NCBI RefSeq assembly: GCF_000002235.5
Contig: NW_022145607.1
Location: forward strand, 952,001 to 1,016,000
Direction of reading: 5' to 3'
DNA length: 64,000 bases
Source: Strongylocentrotus purpuratus
Lineage: Eukaryota > Echinodermata > Echinoidea > Camarodonta > Strongylocentrotidae
Part shown: in pieces, positions 10,880-23,160 of the stretch
Numbering within the stretch: the stretch's first letter is position 1
How the letters are laid out: the number at the start of each line of letters is the position of its first letter
Position numbers and translations under genes: made by a program
Notes under the pieces: generated by a model
What the model was told of the DNA's origin: nothing
The model's input: the letters and a program-made list of their open reading frames with translations, nothing else
Databases searched by the model: none

Positions 10880-13800
10880 CTACATGAGTTCATTCAAATC
10901 AATGGTGCGAACAAAGGTAGCCAGTGTGTCTAAGGTTCGCGTTTCAAAAGAGAGGCAATTGAATAATTTGGAGCTATGATAAAAGAAACTTCTTCTCAAA
11001 AACTCGGTCTTAGGCTTTGGAAGCTGAATTTTATGATCGCTATTTCTTAAATTGTGTGGATTATGTCGTAATTCAACTCGTGAAGATAAGTACGTTGGAG
11101 TTAAGTCGTGCATTATCTTGAATAGCATGATTAAATTTCCTCTTGTCCATCTATCAACGATTGGGATTATCTTTGCTTGTTGGTAGATTTCTCGAGTTCT
11201 TTGCTCAAAAGGTGCCTTAACCATAATCCGTACAGCTCTATTCTGTAGAACACGTAGCTTATTTAATACGACTTGAGTAGCATTATTCCAAATTATAGAG
11301 CAGTAATCAAAGTGTGTTTGAATAATACTAAAGTATAGCATTCTAGCAGTACACAAGTCAACAATAGGTCTGACTTTACGGAAGAGAAATAAGCCTCGGA
11401 CAACTTTTTTGCGTACATGGTCTATGTGCAGTTTCCAATTCAAACTAGGATCAAGAATTACGCCAAGATATTTACAACTATAAACTTCTTTCAGTGCATT
11501 GTTACCGATGTGTATATTAATATTTACATTATGAAACTGCTTTACTCGTTTATGGGATCCAATAAGCATATATTCAGTTTTGCTCATATTAAGTATCAGC
11601 CTGTTAGCATTCAGCCATAAAGTTACAGTATTTAAATCATCATTAACCTTGTTTGATACATCATTGGCACTATTGGAGGAATAATATATACACGTATCAT
11701 CTGCAAATAATGATATTGATGAATGCTTCACCACATTTGCAATGTCATTTATGAATATTAGGAATAACATCGGCCCCAATATTGATCCTTGTGGGACTCC
11801 GCACTCTACTTTCCCAACAGATGATGTAATACCATTTACTTTGGTGACTTGTGTGCGCTCACTCAAATAGTTTTTGAACCAAGATGCACTATTTTGATCA
11901 AATCCGTACCATTCGAGTTTCTTTACGAGCAGATTGTGATCGACAGTATCAAACGCTTTCTTTAAATCCAACGCTACAAATGCGGTTACCAGACCGTTAT
12001 CCATATTAGATAATAGATCTTCAGTAAGGTTCAAGAGGGCTGTTGCGGATGAATAGTTTTGGCGAAATCCAGATTGGTGACTGTACAACAACGAATTTTG
12101 TGTAAGATATTCAGTGACCTGTTCATGCACAATCCTTTCAATAACTTTAGATAGGATCGGGAGGATCGAGATCGGTCGGTAGTTTGACAATTCAAAAACA
12201 TCCCCACTTTTGAATATGGGGATTACTACTGCAGTTTTCCATTCCTTCGGGATTACGCCACTGGTTAGAGACAAATTTATCAAGTGTGTCAATGGTGAGA
12301 CAATGTAGGACATTGCCATTTTAATCATTTTAGCCGGTAAGTCATCCAAACCAGTGGCCTTATTTTCAGGAATATTTGTCAGCACTCTTTTTACATCTTC
12401 GATCAAAACAGCCTTAAATTCAAATGTTGTATCTGCCCTTTTTAAAAAGGAAGTAAAGTCACCATCTGAATTACAACCATCATGTAATGTTCGTGCAATA
12501 CTGACAAAAAAATCATTAAAAATGTTAGCCATTTCATGATCGTTATTAATCGTTTCATCATTAAATTTAATACCAGGAATACGAGAGTTACTCCGTTTAT
12601 TAGGGATCATACATCTAAGTGCTTTCCAAATCGCTGCACTATTACCTGCATTTTCCTTTATTTTATCTTGTAAGTACACCTTTTTTGAATTTCGCAATAA
12701 TGTAGTAACACTATTTCTTAACTTCTTATAACTTTCCCATTCATCAACATTGCCAATGCGCTTAGCTTTCCTCTTCTGTTTATCTCTTTCTTTCATCATG
12801 TCCTTTATTTCTTTTGTTATCCATGGGACATTATTTTGTTTGACCCTCTTCGTCTTCATTGGGGCATGCTTATCAACAATCCTTTTAAACGTTGTTGCAA
12901 ATGTACAATAAGATTCATCCACATCGTTTATATTGTGTACATCATTCCATGATTCATTTAACAATTCTCCTTGAAAATTATCAACATTCATTTTGTTAAC
13001 ATCACGAAAGGTGATATACTTATGTTCATTAACCCTAGTTCTGATGTTGCCCCACGAGGCTACGATCATGTAGTGATCACTCAAGCCAATCTGAACTACA
13101 TCATTAAAGCTGACCTTTTCTTCGCTGGAGGTAATGATTAAGTCTATTGTACTACTAGAGTTACGAGTAATTCTAGTCGGTTTAGAGATTAGTTGCTTTA
13201 AGTGGTAATTTTCAAGCAAAGTCAAAAGCCGATTAGTATTGCAGCTTGGGTGAGAGTTCATGATATCACAATTTAAGTCACCCATCAACAAAACTTCGAG
13301 GCCAGTTAATTCAATGTCTTGTAGCAATTTTTCTAACTTATCAAAAACCTCCAACGAAGAATTAGGTGGTCTATACCATATACAAACAAGAAAAGGTTTT
13401 TGCTTTAGTGGATCAACCTGTAGTATGATCATTTCTAAGTCATCACAGCTTAAATCATTTCTCACTTTATATATTATACAATTCTTCACGTATGATATAA
13501 CTCCTCCACCGTGTCTATTTCTATCTTTGCGTATCATTGAAAATCCGTCAATATTAATACAAGCATCTGGAATGGAGGAGTCAAGCATGGTTTCACTGAA
13601 TGTCAGAATATCAAAATTGGCGTTCACAAATTTGCTTCTGATCTCATCAATACATTTATAGAGCGAACAAACATTTAAATGAATCAAGTGTAATCCATTC
13701 TGGAATTTCATCAAGTTCTGCATAGCATCAAAGTTCTTGTAAGTTGTGTTCAACTGTTCTTCTTGTACAGCTAAATGAGGATAATCTATATTTAGCTCGT

Positions 13801-14029
13801 CAGTGGGAGGGGTCTCGTGGTCTGTTACTACAAAACTTAAGCAATCGGGGTTGTTTGGTAACTCTTTAAACATGCACGGTGTGCACATCCAATCCTTCTG
13901 AGATAAGAACAATTCTCGTGAAGCAGAAGAACATGTTAAATGTGCCCATTGTTTATAACATATACACATGATAGCATTATGGTTATGTTTTACAACTTTT
14001 TTACAAGAGATACATGGGTATTTAATCAT
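10880..14029 (-). CDS. LINE ORF2: zinc finger, AP endonuclease, reverse transcriptase (1049 aa)
   Basis: Nicks target DNA and copies the element RNA. The N-terminus is a PHD-like cysteine/histidine finger (CISCKK, CICYKQWAHLTC, WMCTPC). The AP-endonuclease domain (about residues 110-330) shows LIHLNVCSL, FSETML, LLMGDLNCD, STIDLIITS and GLSDHYM. The RT domain (about residues 580-850) shows NYRPISILPILSKVIERI, HQSGFR, VALDLKKAFDTVDH, GVPQGSILGPMLFLIFIND and the catalytic LFADDT. The C-terminal thumb region is present (KLRVLQNRAVRIM). The start ATG at 14027-14029 lies 45 bp after the ORF1 stop. No stop or frameshift interrupts the frame, so the insertion looks recent, though a 5'-truncated copy cannot be autonomous. 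Confidence 0.92.
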   Translation of the reverse strand: MIKYPCISCKKVVKHNHNAIMCICYKQWAHLTCSSASRELFLSQKDWMCTPCMFKELPNNPDCLSFVVTDHETPPTDELNIDYPHLAVQEEQLNTTYKNFDAMQNLMKFQNGLHLIHLNVCSLYKCIDEIRSKFVNANFDILTFSETMLDSSIPDACINIDGFSMIRKDRNRHGGGVISYVKNCIIYKVRNDLSCDDLEMIILQVDPLKQKPFLVCIWYRPPNSSLEVFDKLEKLLQDIELTGLEVLLMGDLNCDIMNSHPSCNTNRLLTLLENYHLKQLISKPTRITRNSSSTIDLIITSSEEKVSFNDVVQIGLSDHYMIVASWGNIRTRVNEHKYITFRDVNKMNVDNFQGELLNESWNDVHNINDVDESYCTFATTFKRIVDKHAPMKTKRVKQNNVPWITKEIKDMMKERDKQKRKAKRIGNVDEWESYKKLRNSVTTLLRNSKKVYLQDKIKENAGNSAAIWKALRCMIPNKRSNSRIPGIKFNDETINNDHEMANIFNDFFVSIARTLHDGCNSDGDFTSFLKRADTTFEFKAVLIEDVKRVLTNIPENKATGLDDLPAKMIKMAMSYIVSPLTHLINLSLTSGVIPKEWKTAVVIPIFKSGDVFELSNYRPISILPILSKVIERIVHEQVTEYLTQNSLLYSHQSGFRQNYSSATALLNLTEDLLSNMDNGLVTAFVALDLKKAFDTVDHNLLVKKLEWYGFDQNSASWFKNYLSERTQVTKVNGITSSVGKVECGVPQGSILGPMLFLIFINDIANVVKHSSISLFADDTCIYYSSNSANDVSNKVNDDLNTVTLWLNANRLILNMSKTEYMLIGSHKRVKQFHNVNINIHIGNNALKEVYSCKYLGVILDPSLNWKLHIDHVRKKVVRGLFLFRKVRPIVDLCTARMLYFSIIQTHFDYCSIIWNNATQVVLNKLRVLQNRAVRIMVKAPFEQRTREIYQQAKIIPIVDRWTRGNLIMLFKIMHDLTPTYLSSRVELRHNPHNLRNSDHKIQLPKPKTEFLRRSFFYHSSKLFNCLSFETRTLDTLATFVRTIDLNELM

Positions 14030-14074
14030 TTAAAGTAAAACAAAAAAACATAAGTTTTGTCAAAAGTGCGTACC

Positions 14075-14420
14075 TCACAGTCTGTCGAGATCGTTCAGGG
14101 TTCTGACGGACACGACCGCGTTGTCTTTGGTCAGTGCACGAATTTTCCCATCAATCGTCCATGCCTTCGCAATCGATGGGCATTTGAGTGTCTCTCTCAT
14201 GATTCGTTGGCGAGCGGCTGTCAGGTGTTCGCGGATGAAGATCTGTGTTTTTTTCAGCTTTGTTTTCGCGGCATAGACGCGTTGACGGACATTATATCTT
14301 GCAAACTTGATGATGAGGGGTCTTGGCTGTGGTCGGGCTTCGTCGTCCGTCGTACGTTTCTTCGTAAAGAGACGATGACTTCGATCGATGTCTGTGGCCT
14401 TCACATCGACTTCCAGCTTG
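14075..14420 (-). CDS. LINE ORF1, C-terminal fragment (L1 ORF1-like RNA-binding domains)
   Basis: An open frame on the minus strand ends at 14075 just before ORF2. It contains DIDRSHRLF, RPLIIKFARYNVRQRVY and KTQIFIREHLTAARQ, which follow the order of the RRM and C-terminal domains of L1-type ORF1p (RNA chaperone of the retrotransposition particle). The N-terminal part is missing because the element is truncated near 14420, where the frame KLEVDVKATD begins abruptly. No authentic start codon is available. Confidence 0.7.
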
Positions 14421-14425
14421 TATAA

Positions 14426-16274
14426 ATATGTACAATTGCAATATTAAATTGCCCGTATGAATTAAGTCTTGTACTTACAGCTGACATTGTAATCTAATGC
14501 GAAAACTGATATTCCATCTTCTATTGCAGTTTAGCTTTTGTTTGAATGGAATATGCGAATATCAACCATTTCGAAAACCATCACATACCCTGTCTACATA
14601 TATTATATTAAAAAAAAAAAAAAAACTTTTCATGAAGTTAATATGTCAGCACTTACTATGTCAGTTTCACCTTCTTTCCCTTCTAATTTCCCGGTTCTTT
14701 CTTATTATATTATCTTTTTCGTAATTGTCTTCTGTTACACTTCCATGTCAATATACGAATGTGTTAACTAATTTTAAAATGGGAGTTCATTATCTTCTTC
14801 TTAAATACCTTTATCATTTCATGATATTCTCTCCTTCTTCTTACAACCGTCCCTACTTCTCTGTTCTTTACCTTGCATCGGCTCTTTTCCTTTCTCTCTA
14901 TATTGTTCTCCTTCCTCTGACTCATTTCCTTCTCTCCTAACCTTGATCTACTGTCATTCTTCCCCTTTCATACCTTTTCCCCTTTTATTCTTTCTTAGTG
15001 CTCATGCTATAGGTTAGTTTACGTTTTAATGTATAAGATGTCAACGACTGTGTATATATTTATCACTTATGTATTCCGATTATTACTGTTTTTGTGTTTA
15101 CATATGTATTTTCTATTCCTTGCAAAAAAGATCCCATGTAACATTTCAATGGTTTTACCTTGGAAAAATACAAATGGAACCACATTGAATCAAATTGAAT
15201 CGTATTAAATCGAAATTAATATACACTGCATTCATATAAAAGAAAAAATGTGATGGTAATTATTAATGTGACGATATGTAAAATTGATGGAGGATTTGAT
15301 TTCTAGCATTCATTTTTGTATTACATAATAAACCTCTTCCGATTTGCATATAATTATTTCTTTCATTATATTTACCAAGTATTGCTAATGAGATAACTGT
15401 ATAAGTGTTCTCGTGAATTTATTGACTCATACTGTAAGATATTATGTTTTGAGTTTGAATGATACTTCTGTTTAATGTCTCATTTCCTTTTTATTATGAG
15501 TGTATATGATTCTTTGTACAATTATCATATTCGAATATGATACTGTGATAGTATGTTCCCTTCAATTGTATGCTGGGAGGGGTCATGAATGCAACTGCCC
15601 TATATTTCTTTTAAATGCTTTCAAGTCTCAAGGGTTGCTCGCATCTATCCTGGGCAATGTCTTTCACAATCATAGTAAAGAATATGTGTTGTGCCAAGAT
15701 TTGGTTACATAATTATTATGATGACATATTATGACAGAATGGGAACTTTCCATGTTTATGAACAGTACAATAAAATCTGACGATTATTAAGGTTATCATA
15801 GTCTTATTCTTTTATTTTCAAAGAGTGTTTGTTTTGTATATTTTTGTATACGTATGTAAATGTAAATGGAAGGGGAAATTCCGAATGCTTCATTTATCAA
15901 AATAGGATTGAACAAATGTAGTCCTTATATAGTAGAAAGAAATTGCAGATGACAAAGGTGATGATGCTGATGATGATGATGGTGATTAATATTATTATTA
16001 TTACAATAATTATCTATTCAGCATAAACAAAATCAAGAAAAAAGTGAATAGCGGAGCCAACCAAAAGAGTCACATGGATGCCGAGAAAGGAAAACGATGA
16101 ATAATAACTATAACCTGTCGTCTTTTCTAGATTCAACGGACAATTAGTTGTAAGTATAATTCAAACGGACTGAAAACATTGGTGTTAACCTTAAAATTGG
16201 AAACGAAAGGAGTGAGACAACAATCATTATGTTCATGCATAGGCCTATTGCTGTAGATAAAATAAAAGAAGTAA
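14426..16274. other. A+T-rich stretch with a possible old LINE tail
   Basis: An A-run sits at about 14610-14626. Around 15120-15215 the text (TACCTTGGAAAAATACAAAT, then GAATCAAATTGAATCG) resembles a LINE 3' end with GAATT-type tail repeats. A (GAT)n/(ATT)n patch lies at about 15957-16005. No gene recognised. Confidence 0.4.
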
Positions 16275-18165
16275 ATACATGTACATGTTGCTCAAGCAGG
16301 ACATTGAACATGGATATGAAGAGGGCGCTGTGCAAGTGGGTACAAATTAAACATTGAGAATGGCCACATTTCATGGGACTGACCTGGATTTAAAAGAAAT
16401 CGCATTGTATAATATAAGGTCATTAACTATGCATTCGAATTTTAAACATTTGGGAGTGGCTGATAATATGGAGCTGACTTGGATAAACACAAATATATAT
16501 AATAATGGGTTTGTTTTTATTCAGTACCAATTAAGAATATCATCAAGGGAAATTGATTTGCAAGTATCCGAATAATATCGTAAGAATCATGAATTGCAAA
16601 ATATGAAAAACATAAATACATGTCATTCTCCTGAATTGCCAATTAGTATCGGGTCTTTGGATTTAACTTACATTAATACATTGGACTCGAAGTTTTGAGA
16701 GCAAGGTACTAAGAGATAAAGACACAACACCAGTCTTCAGATCAATGGGAGAGTATCACAACAACGGAAAGATGTGTGGATGGCAGAGCTATGGAGCCTT
16801 TGGGTGCGGGATTTTACATTTAGATATTTGAATTAAACGATGTCAGAATATAATTGTTTAATATGAATAGCAGAATGAGCTGCTTCGCAATTCTTGAGGC
16901 GTTTAAGACTAGAAAAATCTAATGAAAAGATAGTGTCGCCTAGAAATATAAAGTGTAACAGCTAGTTTAAGTTTGGAAAGAGTGCATAATATTCGTTATC
17001 TTTAGTTGGGGAAGAAGAATACACAGAAAAGGAAATTTAGCAAGCAAAAAGTTGACATCATTAATGATATAGATATATTCATACGATCTGATTAATAATG
17101 AATATTTTATATATTATTTTTCATATTCATCTATACGTCTACTGCGTACAAGCATTAATAACGCAAACGCCCTCTTTCCAATGAAAAAAAGAAAAGAAAA
17201 AATGAGGAGTTCAATTTGTTACAAAAGAATCGAGAAGTTGTGCCAAAATAACATCACTAACCTTGATCGACTCAAAAGGATTAGGTACTTATCAATAGAT
17301 ATGTTTATGGATTCGCAACTTCTATATTCTTTTTTCCGCATTTTCTCGTTTTTTGCCCCGAGTTCCCCGTTTTCTCTTCCTTTTTAAGCATCATCCGATA
17401 CAGAGAGAGAGAGAGAGAGAGCGAGAGTCAGAGAGAAAGGGAAAAGTAAGATACAGAGAGAGGGGAACAGAGAGAGAGAGAGAGAGAAAGGAATACTGCA
17501 ACAATAAGCCAGTTTAGGACATTATTGTATTTTAGTTCATGGAAATGAACGGTAGAACCCCTATCAATTATTCCACTTTAAAGTTCATTGCCATCTATAT
17601 AGACGAAAACTATCATGTAATGTAAGTGTTGTTACATGTATGTCTTGTAAACCTCGGGCAAGTCTTTAAGTTATTTTTTAATGAATGCACGCCCGATGTC
17701 AGTGAATAGGTTCTTAACTATAAAATAGTCTTATTTTTAAAACGATATGCTTAATTTGATATTTCACATGTATGTACAATTTTTAATTGTTGTATTATTA
17801 TACTCATGTTTTTATACTGTCATTGTTTTATCCAGGACTTTCTTGAAAAGCAGATCCACTGGCTTCCAGTGGAACTGAATGAAACTTCCCTGTAGAAAGA
17901 AATCATAAATAAATAAACGTGATTGTTGGTGAACTACCAAAGGAATAGAAAAGTTTCGCCATTTGCTGAAGACAAAATATTGTCAAAAGTTGTTCGGCAG
18001 CAATGATTAGGTTGCACTTATTAACAGTCCGTCTAAATCGGTTGGAGTAAGTAAGATTAGGTAGCTGTTTACACTGAATTCTCATCTCTATTAAACAATA
18101 TTATACTTTTGATCTGCTAATCAGTGTAGCTCTTTATCCATCAGTAGAATAAAAAGAACCATATG
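16275..18165 (+). repeat. Array unit 0 (left-truncated)
   Basis: Starts abruptly at the block around ACATGTACATGTTG/CTCAAGCAGGACATTGAA, which in later units lies about 150 bp inside. Includes the shared GA tract at about 17400-17490 and ends before GAGAAACCC. This is the most diverged copy and the left edge of the array. Confidence 0.7.
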
Positions 18166-20316
18166 AGAAACCCATTACATCTTATACTAAAAGCTTTACG
18201 ATGTGGCGGGGTGGGATGTGGTGGTTGCAGCTCTCCCCTCCCTAACTTAAAATTTGAAATATGCCTATCAACATTATATCAGCTTATATTCAGGCAGCGA
18301 GATCGAAGCGCGAGTTTGAATACATGTACATGTTGTGGCTCAAGCAGGACATTGAATTTAAACATGGATATGAAGAGGGCGCTGTGCAAGTGTGTACAAA
18401 TATTGAGGTGGCCACATTTTATGGGACTGACTTGGGTTAAAAGGAAATCTCATCGTATGATATAAGGTCATTATTGCATTGGAATTTTAAACATTTGGGA
18501 GAGGCTGATAATATGGAGCTGACTCGGACAAACCATGGACCTATTACGGATGGACATTCATCGGTTTCTTAACGAATTCATTGTGATTGTCTCCGTCAAT
18601 GTCATCTCAATAACATTCCGTACATGTTTCGTCAATTTGATCTCATGATGGTCACCGCCAAAAAGCCGGGACAGAATCATAATAGTGATTTTACACATGT
18701 TAATCTACATGCGCAGAAGATAATAACTCGCCTAAATCCACGGAAAATCGAGGTGCAGTTCTGGCTTATAATCGGAAATTGTTGTTCCGTGTACTGTACA
18801 TGCATTTTATTTTGAAAAACATGTTGATATTACCAGATAGAGGTGATTTTTGGATTTTGGGGTTGTGATTTAAAACCCCGTTTCCCCCTATTTCCTCATA
18901 ATATTCCAGAGTTACAAAGCACAGGGCTTATAAAGATCATAGCCTTCTAACTGTTTTATAAGGTCATGGGTGTGTGCGAAAGTGTGCGAATCAGTAATAA
19001 TACATTTCATATCACCAAAATCGTCTGCTTTTCCACTTTGCTGCACCCCATTGAGGATGCTTTCATTTAAGACACATCTTACAGAGCACACCATTCAAAC
19101 AAAATCCAAGAGAGGGAAACTGCTCCTTTGTCAATGACCGAAAATGCTTACGCAGTCGTTATTGTTAAAACAGCTGACTGTTCTCATTAAGATGCACATA
19201 ATCAGAAGGCGGCGACTATCATTGGATCAAAGAAAGAATCACGTTGAATGTCCATCCGTCATAGGTCCATAGACAAACACACATTTATATTTATATATGA
19301 ATATATATATATAATAATGGGTTTGTTTTTATTCAGTAACAATTAAGAATAACATCAAGGGAAATTCATTCGCAAGTATCCAAATAGTATATTGTAAGAA
19401 TCATGAATTGCAAAATATGAAAAACATAAATACATGTCATTCTCTTGCATTGCCAATTAGTATCGGGTCTTTGGATTTAATTTAACTCACATTAATACCT
19501 TGGACTTGAAGTTTTGAGAACCATGTCTTAAGAGATAAAGACACAACACCAGTCTTCAGATCAATGGGAGAGTATCACAACAACGGAAAGATGTGTGGAT
19601 GGCAGAGCTATGGAGCCTTTGGGTGCGAGATTTTACATTTAGATATTTGAATTAAACGATGTCAGAATATAATTGTTTAATATGAATAGCAGACCGAGTT
19701 GCTTCGCAATCCATGAGGCGTTCAAGACTTGAACAAATAATAAGAATATTGTCGCCTAAAAGAAATAAAATGTACCAGTTTAAGCTTGGGAGGCGTACAT
19801 AATATTCCTTATTTTAAGTTGTGGAAGAAGAATACACAGAAATGGAAATTTGATAGCAAGAAAAGAGTTGACATCAGTTATGATACAGCGATATTCCTAC
19901 TCTATACGATCTGATCGAATGTCATATTCTTCATATTCATCTATACATCTACTGCGTATTAGAATTTAAAACGAAGACGCCCCCTGTCCAATAAAAGAAG
20001 GGAAAAAGGAGGAGTTCAATCTTTTACAAAAGAATCGAGAAGTTGTGCCAAATAACATCACTCACCGTGACCGACTCTTCAATAGGAGTAGCTCGATCCA
20101 TATCAATAGATATGTTTATGGATTCCTAATTTCGATATTCTTTGTCCGCATTTTATCGGTTTCCCCCCGAGTTCCCCGTTTTCTCTTTCTTTTTTTCTGT
20201 TCCCCTGCTCACTTCAGGTCTATTTCCCGTCATGATGTATACGCATTATCCCATAGAGAGAGAGAGAGAGGGGGGGGGGCGTAATAGAGAGCTAAAAGAG
20301 AGGGGAAGAGAAAGAG

Positions 20317-20354
<38 letters not shown>

Positions 20355-20825
20355 GAATACTGCAACAATAAACCAATTTAGGCCATCTAATGTATTTCAG
20401 TTCATTGGAAATGAACAGCAGAATTAATTATTTCAATTTAAAGTTCATCGCCATCTATTATATGGACGAAATCTTCCATGTGATATATATGTTGTTATGC
20501 CTTGTAAACCTTTGGCAAGTCTTTAAGTCATGTTTTAATATATGCACGCATGATACCAGTGAATAGGTGAATAACGTGATTGTTGATGACCTGCAAAAGG
20601 TACGGTCAGCAAAGTTTCGCTATTTTGATTAAAGCAAATATTGTCAAAAGTTGTTCGGTAGCAATGATTAGGTTGCACTTATTAACAGTCCGTCTAAATC
20701 GGTTGGAGTAAGTAAGATTAGGTAGCTGTTTACACTGAATTCACATCTCCATTAAACAATAATATACTTTTGATCTGCTAGTCAGTATAGCTCTTTATCC
20801 ATCAGCAAATCGAAGAGAACCATAT
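18166..20825 (+). repeat. Array unit 1, carrying a 738-bp TIR element
   Basis: Matches unit 3 closely at its start (KALRCGGVGCGG in one frame of both). It is split at 18534-19271 by a TIR element, and the unit resumes immediately after with ACAAACACACATTTAT. GA microsatellites with a G-run lie at about 20252-20352. Confidence 0.75.
18534..19271. mobile_element. Non-autonomous TIR DNA transposon, 738 bp
   Basis: The ends are inverted repeats of about 27 bp with two mismatches. The left starts CATGGACCTATTACGG; the right, on the other strand, starts TATGGACCTATGACGG. GACAAAC lies directly on both sides (18527-18533 and 19272-19278), and other copies of the host unit lack the insert, which supports a target-site duplication. 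Depending on where the TIR is taken to begin, the duplication is 5-7 bp. No transposase is encoded, and the superfamily is undetermined. Confidence 0.8.
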
Positions 20826-21799
20826 GAGAAACCTATAGCATGATAAGCTTAAACTAAAAGCTTTACGATGCGGCGGGGACAAGGTGTGGTGGTTGCAGCT
20901 CTCCGTCCCCGCCCTAAAATTTGAAATATTCCTATCAATATTATATCAGCTTATATCCAGACAGTGAGATCGATGCACGAGTTTGCAAGTCTGTATCCTA
21001 TCACAAATGATTAAATAAAAGTCTTATCACATTAAGATGTTTTTTCGGCTCGACCGCAATATTTCATAACCTGGAACATTTGATATTCAGGCAAAGGGTG
21101 TAAGCCCCCTTGCAAAACATGTGCCTGTAAACCTGTATGATTCTGGGAAAGTCTAAATAATATTATTCCGTAAGTTTCCCAGTTCACAGGCACAAACCCT
21201 TGTTGTTCTACGTACAGTGACTGTAAAATGAGACTACAATATGTACTGTATTTAAAGCTGCTGTGTTATACAGCCAGAGACCGAGACATCTAGGCTCTAC
21301 TTAAGACTTTAGGATTGCGGCAGAGTGTCAAATGAGAGTCTGTGCTAGCAGACTATACATTATGGTACAGACCTCAACACAGTTGAAGTTGACAGTCGAA
21401 ATCGATGATAGGACCAAAGAACATTGGTATTTACTTGTATTTATTCTTCATTCATAATAATTGGAACGGCAAATTACCAATAGCTGGGATCCGATTCCCA
21501 AATCCCTGCGTTGCCCCCCCCCTTTTTTTTTGGGGGGGGGGTGCTTTTTCTCACTCCCCCTCTCCCTCTCTCTCTCTCTGTGTCTATATTGCTCTCTTTC
21601 TGTGTAGCTGTTAAGCTCCCCAATCTACAGTACTCTCCCAGATAGCTAGCTCGGGCCAAATATATGATTTGCATCACAATGGTTTTTTCCAACTGATTAA
21701 GCAATAAATATGTATTGAAATATATGTTGCATGGCTATGACGATGACTTTGCAAAGCATTTCATGCGAAAAGTTTCGTTTTTGGGTGCGCCAAGAGGAA

Positions 21800-21837
<38 letters not shown>

Positions 21838-22499
21838 TACACCACGTACATTTCTGTACTACTACTAAGTAGATTTATGCACCGCTGTGCTTTTCATTAT
21901 CAAAGTCATTGTATCTTGGGTTGTACATGGGACTCGGATTATGGATAATAACATATTTCTGCAAACGGTATCTGTATTGAGAAAACTTTCTGGGGCGATT
22001 AATATTGCGTGTTTCGACACATAGTGCCAATAGCGGATATGCCAGTATATGAACACTACCCCTCCTGTTTCTGATCGTGTGCAATATAAGTATTTCAACC
22101 TCATTTTGTTTCTTAATCACACGTTCAAGAACTAACCTTTCAAGTGAGTTGTTACCTGTCACTTTGACTGAAATTTGAACAAGATACACGTGAACCTTGG
22201 GAGCTGGGATACACTCAGTTAACACGGTCAACACTGCTGATGAGGGGAAAGATTGAAGGCCCCGTTTCACCATGTTTTTTTTTGACATAGCAGATAATTA
22301 AGCAAACAGTAAGCTTCCACGTTAAAATTCTCATGATAATATTAAAAATAGCGATGACTCTTTTACAAATAATTCTAAGTGTAAATTGTAATTTTCATTA
22401 TTTCGGATTTGAAATATATTTTTTCGCTATCAAAGATGCTCAAGTAAATTAAAGTAGATGATTCGATATAAAATGTTAAAAAGATAATGAGGTCAATCT

Positions 22500-22880
22500 A
22501 TGTATAAAAAAGAAGAAACTAAATAAAGATTCAATAACAACCAAACTTGGTATTGTAAATATTCAGAGAGTTCCTTCACCAAAGTTCTTAGGTGTTATTA
22601 TTGATGATGACCTCTCTTGGTCTAATCATATTGGTGACATGTGTAACAAATTGTCTAAAAATATTGGTGTCATGTTCAGATTGAAATCTCTCCCTAAACG
22701 TATTCTCAAAATGATATACTATGCAATTGTGTACCCTTACTTTATGCTCTTATTGTCTGGGGGCAATGCTGTTTTAATTCATCAAGGTAGATTGTTTAAA
22801 TTACAAAAACGTGCAATAAGAATTATTAATCATTCTTCTTTTCTTGCCCATACCATTCTATTCATTAAACATAAAAAATA
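22500..22880 (+). mobile_element. LINE RT C-terminal fragment, truncated at both ends
   Basis: Translation gives FLGVIIDDDLSWSNHI and LFKLQKRAIRIINHSSFLAH, the conserved thumb segment of LINE reverse transcriptases. The 3' UTR and tail present in the sister copy (37895-38816) are missing, and array sequence follows directly, so a deletion or recombination joined the two. Confidence 0.75.
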
Positions 22881-23029
22881 AAGTGTACCAGTTTAAGTTT
22901 GGAAGGCGTGCATAATATTCCTTATTTTTAGTTGGGGAAGAAGAATACACACAAAAAGAAATTTAGCGAGAAAACAGTTGAAATCATTCATGATATAGAG
23001 ATATTCATACGATCTGATCAATAATATAT

Positions 23030-23160
23030 ATTTTTGAGAAAAAAAATTTGCACCCCCCCCAAAAAAAGGTAAAAATCACGTGTTTTTACATGATTTTTTT
23101 CTCAAGGGGGGGGGGGGGGCCGGGCCCCCGGACCCCCCCCCCCCCTGGATCCGCCACTGC
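23030..23160. repeat. Homopolymer-rich remnant ending GGATCCGCCACTG
   Basis: C-runs, G-runs and A-runs around GGCCGGGCCCCCGG, ending in TGGATCCGCCACTGCAG. On the minus strand this reads CAGTGGCGGATCCAGG followed by a G-run, a motif I recall at the ends of DNA transposons (possibly hAT-like) in marine animals. Only one end is visible. Confidence 0.35.

Larger units (their letters stand above)
10300..14425 (-). mobile_element. Non-LTR retrotransposon (LINE), 5'-truncated in ORF1, ORF2 open
   Basis: Read on the minus strand: the C-terminal part of ORF1 (to 14075), a 45-bp spacer, a full-length ORF2 (14029-10880), then about 580 bp of 3' UTR rich in A-runs and TA repeats. It ends near 10300-10350 in an AAATAAATAAAT-type tail. 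The truncation near 14420 is typical of incomplete reverse transcription. Endonuclease, RT and zinc-finger content fits the CR1/Jockey-like group, but I cannot place the clade firmly. Confidence 0.85.
20826..23160 (+). repeat. Array unit 2, with extra module, LINE fragment and rearranged end
   Basis: After the common start, 20990-22290 is a module also found in unit 6 (about 36400-37700), including a (CA)n run at 21801-21832. A LINE RT fragment follows, then 22885-23030 resumes the middle of the basic unit out of order. A G/C-homopolymer piece precedes unit 3. Confidence 0.7.

Noticed and set aside
18163-18465. 100-codon Cys-rich open frame, repeated at 23258
   Set aside because: Lies in the array unit and is broken in the other units; no family recognised.
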